Source: Macrostomum hystrix (lineage: Eukaryota; Platyhelminthes; Macrostomidae). Taken from it: 64,000 nt of DNA. Where the stretch lies: assembly GCA_950097015.1 (NCBI GenBank), contig CATNEN010000038.1, positions 13,758,001-13,822,000 of the forward strand, given 5' to 3'. Within the stretch, counting starts at the first letter, position 1. Each line of letters starts with the position of its first letter. Below the pieces are notes generated by a model. That model made no database searches and was not told the origin of the DNA. It saw only the letters and a list, made by a program, of their open reading frames with translations. Position numbers and translations under genes: made by a program. Positions 11,801 to 22,900 of the stretch are shown here, piece after piece.

Positions 11801-12103
11801 AAAAAAGCGAAAGCGAAATGGATGGTTCTCAAAAACCTGCTCATTACAGATGCAACTCCAGACCCCAGAAGAACTCCTCACATTCACGAGGTTTCGAAGC
11901 AGCTTTGCAAGCGGTTCGCCGAGCGCAACTGGAAGAGCGACCTAACTGGGCCCGAAACCGTGGGGCGACATCAGTTTCTGCACCTCGGCTGGAGACTCGA
12001 AAAGAGAGAGACGCGCTACTTTGACGTCAGATCGCTCGTTCAGAATGTGATTTTCTACTCGAGAAATACGCGCCAGCTTTCTGACCCACGCAGTGAGACA
12101 TGA
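8838..12103 (+). CDS. GT32-type (DXD) glycosyltransferase gene A
   Basis: Likely a Golgi type II glycosyltransferase of the DXD sugar-transferase family (GT32/OCH1- and A4GALT-like). Donor and acceptor sugars cannot be read from sequence. Exon 1 is 8838-8915 (26 codons, ending KVLVRLTLFL, a weak signal anchor). Exon 2 ends at 9820 with its 5' edge unresolved near 9500 and carries LIPKIIHQTF and NPDWQYYLWTDDE. Exon 3 is 10636-11028, with the metal-binding DMD in GIYIDMDVECVKPF and GSTGPHLVTNTLEKWW. Exon 4 is 11850-12103, with NWKSDLTGPETVGRHQFLHL and a TGA stop. Introns 2 and 3 are phase 1. The minus-strand paralogue at 52.9-55.6 kb has the same four exons, which supports the model. Intron 3 contains a SINE. 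Confidence 0.75.
11511..11753 (-). mobile_element. tRNA-derived SINE, family 1, copy 2 (in intron 3 of gene A)
   Basis: This is a near-full copy of the element at 6657-6908, with the tRNA-like head (A box GGCAGAGCGGTTAACGC on the minus strand) near 11753 and the CACACA-rich tail near 11511. It is antisense to glycosyltransferase gene A, inside its last intron. Related tail sequence is found at the matching place in gene B. Confidence 0.75.
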
Positions 12104-12613
12104 TGCGCAAAGCCAGTTTTCCTTGGCTGCTTCTTGCGAATTTTGATGCTCACCGGCAGACAACGCTGCCAACGCTGAGTTGAGCCAGATTAGTCGAGGA
12201 TTTGGTCACTCGAACTCTGAATGCGATGCGTGATTTAAACGTAGCCTTTAGAAATACTTTAGATACGAGTCATCTACTTTTAAATAGTGTCCCGAATACG
12301 CACTCGTATGAAAAGTTTGCTCAATATTTTCTTTGAATATCGCGGATATCATGATGCTTGATATATTTTAATGGCTGGTGAGAAATGCAGGGATTAGTTT
12401 GCTGCTGAAGAATTGAAATGATGTATTTCAACATTACAACCGCCTTCGGATTGGTCCGCCTCCTCTCTGTTTTCTTACCCCATTTGCGCACTCTCCTGTT
12501 TATTGCACCGCGGTAACCCCCCTCCATTCATTCTGGCTATGTGATTAAAATGCAAATATATTATATTCAAGGGCCTTAGGCCCACGCTCGACTTCACTGC
12601 TTCTCTTTCTTTA

Positions 12614-12918
12614 TCTCGGCTGCCGAGATAATCTCTATACCGAGATAATCTCTATACCGAGATAATCTCTATGCCGAGATAATCTCTATGCCGAGATAAT
12701 CTCTATACCGAGATAATCTCTATACCGAGATAATCTCTATGCCGAGATAATCTCTATACCGAGATAATCTCTATACCGAGATAATCTCTATACCGAGATA
12801 ATCTCTATGCCGAGATAATCTCTATACCGAGATAATCTCTATACCGAGATAATCTCTATACCGAGATAATCTCTATACCGAGATAATCTCTATACCGAGA
12901 TAATCTCTATACCGAGAT
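12614..12918. repeat. 17-bp tandem array (CCGAGATAATCTCTATA)
   Basis: About 18 tandem copies of a 17-bp unit with one common G/A variant (CTATGCC versus CTATACC). The unit contains the partial palindrome GAGATAATCTC. The array directly abuts the 5'-truncated gypsy element. Confidence 0.9.
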
Positions 12919-12975
12919 AAATCGGCACGAACGGAGCCATAGTTTTTGTGACGATGGGCCGTATGAATAAAAAAG

Positions 12976-15958
12976 GAATTTCTGGATAAGTACATCGCCC
13001 AGCTCCTAAACCAGGGAGTTGTTGAAGAGTGCGACTCCGAGTGGGCCTCACCCATTGTGCTTGTGAAAAAGAAGGACGGTACATGGCGCCTTTGAGTAGA
13101 TTACCGTGCACTCAACAAGCACATAAAGCCGTGCTCTTTCCCACTGCCTTTAATAGACGAATCTTTCGATAACTTAGCGGGATCCGCCGTCTTTAGTAGT
13201 TTAGATCTGACGAGCGCCTACTGGCAGGTAGGGATCCGGGAAGCTGACCGAGACCTCACCGCGTTCTCATGTCCCCAGGGCACCTTTCGTTGGACCGTAG
13301 TCCCCTATGGGATCAAGACCGCGCCTGCAAGTTTCGCCAGGCTGATGCACCGCGTGTTTCGCCCTCTTTTGCTCAGGGTTAGCCTAATTTACCTAGACGA
13401 TGTCATCATCAAGGCCAGAAACAACGACGAGATGATTTCCCATCTGGCGCTAGTTTTCTGGCAGCTTAGAAAAGCGAATCTGAAAATCAGACCCTCGAAG
13501 TGTGAGCTCTTCAAGGACAAACTGAAGTTTCTGGGATTCATAGTTTCCTCAAAAGGGATAGAGGCCGATCCGACCAAAACTGAGGCCGTTCAACAGTGGT
13601 GTACACCTAGGGATAAGAAGCAGCTTCTCTCCTTCCTGGGATTTGCCAATTACTACAGAAAGTTTGTCCCTAGATTCTCCATCATAGCCACGCCTCTGTA
13701 TGCCCTAGCCAAGAGCTCTGAGAAATTTGTTTGGCGCCAAGTGCACGAGGCCGCTTTCCAAGAACTAAAGTCCAACCTATGTAATCCACCAGTGCTGAGA
13801 TACCCAGACCTGAGTCCCACAGCGGGCACCTTTGTTCTAGACTGCGACAGCTCCCTTGACGGTGTGGGAGCAGTCCTTTCCCAAGTAGATGGGAACGACG
13901 TAGAACAAGTGATTGCCTACGCTTCTAAAAAATTCACCAGCGCGCAGCGAAACTATTGCGCCACCATGAGGGAGCTCCTAGGTCTGGTTCTCATGTTAGA
14001 GCAGTTCAGGACTTACTTACTTGACCGGGAGTTCCTAAGTGCGAACAGATGCGATTGCTCTGAAGTGGTTACACTCGAAAAAACACGCAACCGGAATGCT
14101 CGCCCAATGGTTGGTCACACTAGAGCCTTACACCTTCAAGGTAGACCAGACCCCACTGGAGAGAATAGCGGAGTACGATTTTAAAATCTCCCACAGAGCT
14201 GGGGAATCCCACGTTAATGCGGATGTTTTGAGTCGCAACCCGAAGTTCAGAGCAGACCATTTCGACTGCCCAACCTGTAGCCTGATCCCAGAATTTATAT
14301 CCAAGTTCCAGAAGGGAAAAAAACCAGCGCCATCGGATGTTAGTGAGGTCAAAATCAGCCGTATATGTGTCAGTACTCAGACTCTAGTCACAACTGGCTG
14401 TCAGACCACCGAGCTGATATTCGACTCAGCGATTCAGCTTCAAAATGAGCCGGTTGCAGACTTAGCAGTTCAGACTGACCTCCAACGGGTCCCTGAGATC
14501 CCTGAGCCCAATCAAGCTAGCAAGCGCCCAGTCATCCCAACCTCGTCTGCAGGTACTCAGGTAGACACCAAGCTGACCCGCTTGCTAGAGATAGATACCG
14601 TTAGAATCACTGCTCGCCGCCCCCAGGCCAACGGGAAGGTGGAACGCAACATCCAGACTATTAAGAGTCAAATTCGAGCAGTCTGTGCTGAGAGGCATGT
14701 GACTTGGCCCTTTGCCGCTAAGTGTGTAGGAATGAGCATCCGGTCTCTAGAATCCGAATCGACAGGCATGACACCTGCTAAGCTTTTTCTGGGCCGTGAA
14801 TTTCAAATGCCCCTAGACCTGATGTACAACCCACCAAGGCAAGATTGCTATGACCCGGACAGTTACGCGCACCGACTACACCGAACTCTTGTCGAAACCT
14901 CTGCCACCGCAAGGGCTGTTAGGAAGAAGGCACAGGCTAGGCAGAAGCGTTACTATGACAGATCGGTTTATAAGTCAAGCTACGAGGTTGGAGAGCTAGT
15001 GTGGGTTCTAAACCCCGACCACATGGGCCTCGACCCAGCTGTTTGGTTTGGTCCGTACAAGGTTATTCAGAAGGTCTCTGAGAGAAACTATAGGTTGATT
15101 CCAGAGTTTTCGCGAGAGAATCCGTTCAGAGTCCCGAATCCTAGTCACAACATCTATAACGTAGACCGGATGAAGAGGTGCATCCGCCAGCCAAACTATC
15201 AGGATGTGGTTGATAGATTTAGATTAGACACTGTAGCAAGGATGCCACGCTCATCTAAGCTAGGACAAGGAGATCTGGATTCCAGCTCCAGACAGCTGAG
15301 CTTTAGTTCTGACTGGACTTCCGAACCAGACTTTGTCACTGTCCCACCTGTGGGTCAGAAGAGCCGCTCTTTTCCGAGAAGCCAATCGTCATCAATCACA
15401 CAGCCAGTCGAACAGCCAATCACACAGCCAGTCGAACAGCCAATCACACAGCCAGTTCAACAGCCAATCACACAGCCAGTTCAACAGCCAATCACACAGC
15501 CAGTTCAACAGCCAATCACACAGCCAGTCGAACAGCCAATCACACAGCCAGTTCAACAGCCAATCACACAGCCAGTTCAACAGCCAATCAAAACACTGCC
15601 AGTGGAACAGCCAAATGCTCAACCAGTCACTAAACCAGAGTCACCACCCGAGGTGCAACCTGAACAAGCACCACAAGCAGTAAACATTGTCAATAATGAA
15701 CAGGTGCCAGACATCGGTGCTGAAGTTGAAGTCACAGCAGAGCCAAATCCAGATCCTCAGGCAACACCAATACCAAATATGCCACCAGAACCACAACCAC
15801 AAATAGAACACGAGCACGAACATGAACACGAATACGATCAGACAGACCATGCACAGAGACCAGCTTGCACTGTTACGAGATCCGGCCGGCAAGTAAGGCC
15901 GCCGGTCAGATTCCTTTCCACGCTGATCAACCTGCTCAGGAGAGGTAACGAGAGCTAA
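12976..15958 (+). pseudogene. Gypsy pol pseudogene: RT, RNase H, partial integrase, proline/glutamine-rich tail
   Basis: Domains run in order. Reverse transcriptase shows EFLDKYIAQLLNQGVVEE, an in-frame TGA at 13093-13095 within the conserved TWRL-VDYRALNK block, SLDLTSAYWQ, and the catalytic YLDDV near 13390. RNase H shows FVLDCDSSLDGVGAVLSQ and is followed by a one-base frameshift at about 14037. The second frame (14039-15958) gives DAIALKWLHSKK and SHRAGESHVNADVLSRNP. It then passes, after a Gln/Pro-rich linker, directly into the end of the integrase core (RRPQANGKVERNIQTIK). The zinc finger and most catalytic residues are therefore missing. A 24-bp repeat encoding QPITQPVQ units lies at 15398-15590. 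The element cannot move on its own. Confidence 0.85.
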
Positions 15959-16648
15959 GGTGTAGTCGTGTCGTATGCTGCCTGTGTTCTGTGTGCCTGT
16001 TAGCTTTTCTTTAATAGCTTTCGCCAATCTTTTCATTTTGTCATTAGTTTAGTATCTCTGCGGTCGAGCCTTGAATCTTCGGATTAGGTTTTGGCCATAG
16101 TGTAAGCCTTTGTCGTAGTCATTGTTTGTAGCCTGTAGTTAGGAGCTTAGCTTGGCTGCGGCCGCTGGTGCTGTAGTCGAGGCCGTCCAGGTTTTCGCTC
16201 CGCCGCCGATTCGCCGAAATTTTCGCCAGTCCTAGACAATTCTCGTGTTTGTCTATTTGTCAGTTTTGTTTAAAAAAGAAAAAAACATTGCATTTGCTAA
16301 AACAAAATATTTTCAATTCCTTTTATTGCTTCTGCGGTTTGATGACGTTGTTCAATTTGCCAATGTCTTGCTGAATTTTGCCTTTGGTTTTTGTTCGAAT
16401 TTTTGCCATTCGTCGTTCAGTTTTGCCACTCGATATTCCGTTTTTGCCGTTCGTCTTTGAAATTTAATGCCTGTTTTTGTGTCACTTGAAACTGCCATTG
16501 TTAACCTTATTTTCAAAATATTTCTAGACAGCTATTCTAATAACTCTAATTACGTAGCAAAAATTTTGAAATCGTTTTTTCGCTAGCCATTTCGATGTTC
16601 GTAGCCACTACTGTTAGTAGGCCATTAAGCTTCTGAGAGGGAGGCGAG

Positions 16649-17095
16649 TGTGACGTTGTCTCTCTAATTTAATGTAATTTTAATATGCTATTTCTAATTA
16701 AGTGCATTATTTTTGTTAGCTTTATTTGTTAGGGATATGTCTTCGGTTTTCCATTAATATTTATAATGAATTAGTTTTAGTATACTATATAGTCGTATTC
16801 AAATGTTCTAATTAGGCCTTTCCAGGAAGACTCTCTCTCCCCCCCGTGCCTGGTTCTGGTTCTACGACTGAGTGCTGGCTATTATTTAAGTGTGGCTAAT
16901 TTCAACTGTAGCCGTAACTGCTTTCAAGTGAATCTTGATTCATCTAACATATCTCTAACTCATATAGCCAGCATTCACCGTTAAGCGATCTCGTTATTTG
17001 AAGACCCAATTTACTGCCGAATAATAATTTACCTTACTGCTATTCAAATAGACCGAACCGCTACGCCTATACATTGGGACCGAAACTTCGTCATA
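16649..17095 (+). repeat. Candidate 3' LTR of the gypsy element
   Basis: The candidate begins TGTGACG directly after a purine-rich tract and ends CGTCATA, a short imperfect inverted match typical of LTR ends. It contains an AT-rich middle and a CT-rich block near 16840. With no 5' partner in the window, the boundaries are tentative. Confidence 0.4.
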
Positions 17096-19614
17096 TTTTG
17101 TACGAGTAAAAAATGATTGGATTTCTGGAGGGGGTTGGCGGTGCAATAACAGGAGAGTGCACGACTGGGGTGAGAGACCAAAAGGTTAGATGTGGACTAA
17201 ATGCTGATAGTAATATGAACACTTAATAAGTTTGTATTTAGTCGTTCCAGCTCGCACCGAATCGATCTGTTTAATTCAGCTTTTTGATGTATGTCATACC
17301 GGAATCTGTAAGAAGTTGTTCTCAAGAAAAAAAATATTACCACAGTGGTTTTTTATTGCTTTTATATTGAAAAAATGAGCATTAAATGTATATATTATGA
17401 TCTTTTTACTTGAAATATAATAATATTGCTATAGTGTATCAAAAGAAGGTTTTCGCTTAATTTATTTAATTGGTGGCACTTATTCTTAGTTTCGAAATAC
17501 ACCTTGTTTAAAATATTGGCCTAACAGGTTGATTGCGCCATATCCATATCCATATCCATATTTTCTAGAGTGGTTTTATGACGATTACCACCGATGTGAA
17601 CCCACACCCGCACTTCGGACTCGGAGTAGTGTTTATAATTAACTTATCATACTGTTGTCCTGTCTTAATATATTAGGCCTATGCTACCTAATTCATACAG
17701 CTACACAGCCAGAAATCATAAAAAAATGAATCTGATGTTAGTAGGCCTAGAGCTAACTCTCCTAGCTAGTATCAGGTCAATTTGACAGTTTCACACAACT
17801 GGCTCTGGCTGCAGCTGCAGCCTGCAGGCTATAGACTATTGTATAGTTAACTATATAATCTATATTAGCTGGTGCTCATGGTATTTTATTTATTATTAGG
17901 CTATCATCAAAATAGGCAGAAGAAATATGTGAAAATGTTGAAAATCCTCTTAGTGTGCCAATTTAAGTTGTGGGCTAGCTAGACTTCTTTTGTTTCTTGA
18001 TCCCTGTTCCAAAGCCTTTTTTATATGATCCTAATGTAAGAGATGCAGTTAAAAAAGTAGAAAACTGACATTTTTATCCAATCAATGTCACTGCAGAAAC
18101 AGTTTTCTAGTTGTATTTTTATTGAAAGTGTCAAGTGCCTAGTTAAACCAAAACTCTGCAAACAAACAGAACCCAAAATTCACTTTTTATATGATCTTTT
18201 AAATAGAATAATTCTATTGAAGAGGAACAAGTAACAAAATTTAACATTTTCAGCAGTTTTGCATTACAATCCCATTAAGTTTAAAATTTATTAGGCCAGG
18301 GATGGGATTGTGCAACAAGAGTTGATAATGATAGCTATGTTTACAAGAATAGACACTTTATATCATAATAGTGCCTATTACTGTATATGCACGAAATTTC
18401 TAAAGACATTCAAGAAAGATGGCACATAGGCCTAATTAGCTGGCCCACTATTTGGCATAGGCTAGCTATTCCCAATCCCTAGGCCTAAGAAAAATTTACT
18501 TAAAAAACTTCTGCTAGGCCTATGCCTAGACAATTTTTTGTAATAAGCTTCTAAAATAGCTAGTTTCAAGAAAGAATATACTTTTTGCTTATAAATCTTG
18601 AAGTCAATATTTTATTATTAGCCTCTTTTAATATTGTTAATAGAATACTTCTGAATATTTGCAAATTTTTTCTACTTGGACATAACAAAAACATTCTTAA
18701 AAAATCTGAAAAGAATTTCATAGATCCACTGCACTTACTAGACAAGAACACTCATTTTTAGAACATTTGAGACTTAAGAGCTAGGCCTACAGTACAAATA
18801 AATATATGTTTTGATCTATAAATATATAAAAAGCTAAATGTATTTTACTAGCCTAAGTAATGAGTACTTCTTTGCTCTTTTTCAGGCTTAATGTTTTCAC
18901 CTAAATAGATCAGATACTACCAATTTTATATTTTAATTAGCTTAAATGGTTACTATATTGGTTTTTTATAAGGCCATGTCACGGTTGACATGTAGTGGCA
19001 CCTGTACAACCCCATAGGAGTAATATTGTTATCATTAGAGACTTCGAATATCAAGTTTCATAATGTTAACATTATTATCTGGGTTTTTGTACAGCTTGTT
19101 AGGCCCCTATCTGTCTTTTATGCCATGTTTTAATTTTAAGTGAGATTTTGGGAATAGAGGCAAATAAGCAACTAAAATGGTCAAAAATTACTTTCATATT
19201 TTATTACTATCATTGTTGTGCCATGTTCCACTTTTTCATACTTTTGTCCCATATGTTGCACATTAGTACTACTTTTTGTATCTTTATTGTGCATACCTAT
19301 GGATTTTGAAACTTTTGCAACCTCCTTTGGAAGCACTACACGGAAAATGAAGAGGAAAAAAGGTTTATTTTAGCAATAGCAATAGCGACTGCTTGGTTTA
19401 GCTGGCACGTCATTATTTGAAACAAAAAAGTTGTGCTTGTAGTTCACTACATATTACATATGAAATCCATGTGATGGGGCTGGAACATAAGTTTAAACAG
19501 CCTAAATATCTATTGGATGGGCTTTAACCACCCCATGGAAGTCTAAGCAGTGTACGAGGCACCTATAATCCTTGCTTAGCCCTATGAGCTCTAATGAGAC
19601 AATGTAGTTAAAGT
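17096..19614. other. AT-rich intergenic DNA with recurrent TAGGCCTA words
   Basis: No gene is visible. The palindrome-like word AGGCCT, often as TAGGCCTA, recurs about six times between 17.67 and 18.79 kb, which is unusual in such AT-rich sequence. Confidence 0.5.
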
Positions 19615-19805
19615 AATGGTCGGGGGTTCAATTCCTGACTCTATTGGAACAGTGTGTATCCTTTAGCAAGACACTTTACTCTGCCTTGCTACAGCTCACG
19701 TAGCTGTGAAATGGGTACCAGCATTAGCTGGGATAATTGAGGGTGGGTGCGGCGTCCCCCCCATTCCATTGACTGAAAAGCTGTATGCAGCATTCAGATG
19801 TGCCA
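19615..19805 (+). mobile_element. SINE family 2, copy 2 (5'-truncated)
   Basis: It begins inside the tRNA-like head at GGTCGGGGGTTCAATTCC, then repeats the body of the element at 8409-8650, including CCTTTAGCAAGACACTTTAC, AAATGGGTACCAGCATTAGC and GTGGGTGCGGCGTCC. It lies about 180 bp upstream of the FCP1 start codon. Confidence 0.75.
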
Positions 19806-19988
19806 TGCAATAGCTGCGGCTGTGCTCTCGGCTGCACAGAACTTTGTATCTGGCCTAATTGGGGCATGTGTAATCAGATATTAGTATTCAATTAAATTTA
19901 AGTAAAGGATTCGATGTGTACTAACGGAAATGTATCAAATTGGCCTGGCTTAGTGTCCATCTATATCTAAATATTAACGCTAGCACTT

Positions 19989-22900
19989 ATGGCTTTCAAT
20001 GTTACGGACTTTCAGCTGCAATCAATCTTAATCTCGGATGCCGCCGCCGCCCGTCTCGACCGATGGCGCGTGAAGTCCGGCCAGTCAGTAAATCCGGCCG
20101 ACTGCCTGGCGGTGCTGCTAACCGCCGCCGGCAAGCAGCTCCGCCTCTATCCGCCAAACGGAGGCCGAATAGTTCGATTGTTAGTTACCGACGGCTCGGC
20201 TGTGAAACTTGGCGATGCTGTCTGCGAGCTGGAGCCATGCGAGCACTCTATTGTGATGAAGGACCTTTGCGCCGAGTGCGGCCAGAATCTGCGGGCTGAG
20301 AATGGCGCTCCTGGCGAGCGGCGTCAGACTGCCCTAGCAACGGTTGCTATGGTGCACTGCATACCCGAATTGCACGTTAGTCAAAGAAAGGCGGAATCGC
20401 TGGCGGCTGAAGACGAGGGCCTGCTGCTGCAGCGCAGGAAGCTGGTGCTGCTGGTCGATTTGGACCAGACAGTAATTCACACCACCACTCAGAATGTACC
20501 AGCCAAGCTGGCCAAGGTACACCACTTTCAGCTCAGGCCGCCAGTCTGGTATCACACTCGTGTTCGGCCTGGCGTGGAAGAATTCTTAGTTCGCGTGTCC
20601 AGGTAAAACTGCCACCCCTGTTTGTTGGATTGTCAGTTGCTCATTGTCCTTGTATTTGTATCCATCATGTGCGGCCATCTATCTCCTCACATTCTCTATA
20701 TCCCATGTTCTCCATATCCCATGTTCTCCATATCCCATGTTCTCCATATCCCATGTTCTCCATATCCCATGTTCTCCATATCCCATGTTCTCCATATCCC
20801 ATGTTCTCCATATCCCATGTTCTCCATATCCCATGTTCTCCATATCCCATGTTCTCCATATCCCATGTTCTCCATATCCCATGTTCTCCATATCCCATGT
20901 TCTCCATATCCCATGTTTTCTATATCCCATGTTCTCCATATCCCATGTTCTCCATATCCCATGTTTTCTATATCCCATGTTCTCCATATCCCATGTCCAT
21001 ATCCCATGTTCTCCATATCCCATGTTCTCCATATCCCATGTTGTCCATATCCCATGTTCTCCATATCCCATGTTCTCCATATCCCATGTTGTCCATATCC
21101 CATGTTCTCCATATCCCATGTTCTCCATATCCCATGTTGTCCATATCCCATGTTCTCCATATCTTATGTTCTCCATATCCCATGTTCTCCATATCCCATG
21201 TTCTCCATATCCCATGTTGTCCATATCCCATGTTCTCCATATCCCATGTTCTCCATATCCCATGTTCTCTATATCCCATGTTCTCCATATCCCATGTTCT
21301 CCATATCCCATGTTCTCCATATCCCATGTTCTCCATATCCCATGTTCTCTATATCCCATGTTCTCCATATCCCATGTTCTCCATATCCCATGTTCTCCAT
21401 ATCCCATGTTCTCCATATCCCATGTTCTCCATATCCCATGTTCTCCATATCCCATGTTCTCCATATCCCATGTTCTCCATATCCCATGTTCTCCATATCC
21501 CATGTTCTCCATATCCCATGTTCTCCATATCCCATGTTCTCCATATCCCATGTTCTCCATATCCCATGTTTTCTATATCCCATGTTCTCCATATCCCATG
21601 TTCTCCATATCCCATGTTTTCTATATCCCATGTTCTCCATATCCCATGTCCATATCCCATGTTCTCCATATCCCATGTTCTCCATATCCCATGTTGTCCA
21701 TATCCCATGTTCTCCATATCCCATGTTCTCCATATCCCATGTTGTCCATATCCCATGTTCTCCATATCCCATGTTCTCCATATCCCATGTTGTCCATATC
21801 CCATGTTCTCCATATCTTATGTTCTCCATATCCCATGTTCTCCATATCCCATGTTCTCCATATCCCATGTTGTCCATATCCCATGTTCTCCATATCCCAT
21901 GTTCTCCATATCCCATGTTCTCCATATCCCATGTTCTCCATATCCCATGTTTTCTATATCCCATGTTCTCCATATCCCATGTTCTCCATATCCCATGTTG
22001 TCCATATCCCATGTCCATATCCCATGTTCTCCATATCCCATGTTCTCCATATCCCATGTTCTCCATATCCCATGTTCTCCATATCCCATGTTTTCTATAT
22101 CCCATGTTCTCCATATCCCATGTTCTCCATATCCCATGTTGTCCATATCCCATGTTCTCCATATCCCATGTTCTCCATATCCCATGTTCTCCACATGCAC
22201 TCATGCTATTATGTTGCAGCGTCATCTTGCTTTGATTTGCTTTCAGTAATTATATTTGACACAATGGCGTGAGTAGTCCTTACCCACCCGAACACCCTCC
22301 CGCCAGCCTATACGAGCTGCACATCATCAGCTTCGGCAACCGGCCATACGCCCACAAAATCGCCAGCCTAATAGACCCAGAGAAGCGCTACTTCTCGCAT
22401 CGCATCCTTAGCCGTGACGAGTGCTACAATCCCTTGACTAAAACCGCCAATTTGAAGTCACTCTTCCCCAGAGGTGATCACATGATTGTCATCATCGACG
22501 ATCGGGACGAAGTATGGGATTCCATGCCCAGCCTCATTCACGTGAAGCCCTATCAGTTCTTCGAAGGCACCGAGGATATCAATTGTCCACCTGGAGCAGC
22601 TGTGCCAGCGGCAAAAGTTGATCCCATGGACCTGGTGGAGAAGGCTATGGAGCATCAGCATCCCCAGCTGCAGAAGCAGCAGGAGGATCCCAACCAGCCG
22701 GTTGAGTGGCCGGATAATGACAGGTAGCATTTTATGCGCTCTTTGCTTGTGTGCTCAATTTCCCAGATTCAATCATTGCTCTTCTCATATCAGCATAGAA
22801 CCAAAATCTTAAAATTTCATTTTTAGCATCCCAGATCCTCAAATTCCGTTATTTAGCAACCCAGATCCTCAAATTCCGTTATTTGGAATCGCAGATCCTC

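Larger units (their letters stand above)
12925..17095 (+). mobile_element. 5'-truncated Ty3/gypsy LTR retrotransposon
   Basis: The element contains degenerate pol (12976-15958), a purine-rich tract GAGAGGGAGGCGAG (16635-16648), and a candidate 3' LTR starting TGTGACG at 16649 and ending near 17095 with CGTCATA. Gag, protease and the 5' LTR are absent; upstream is a satellite and then gene A. The insertion is old or broken: pol has a stop and a frameshift, and most of the integrase core is missing. LTR boundaries are inferred from the TGTGACG/CGTCA ends only, because there is no 5' LTR to compare. Confidence 0.75.

Noticed and set aside
20622-22272. Very long ORFs on both strands (over 500 codons) with PYPMFSISHVLHI-type repeats
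   Set aside because: The 16-bp unit lacks stop codons in every frame, so all frames are open. The array lies between a consensus donor and acceptor that join FCP1 exons in phase.
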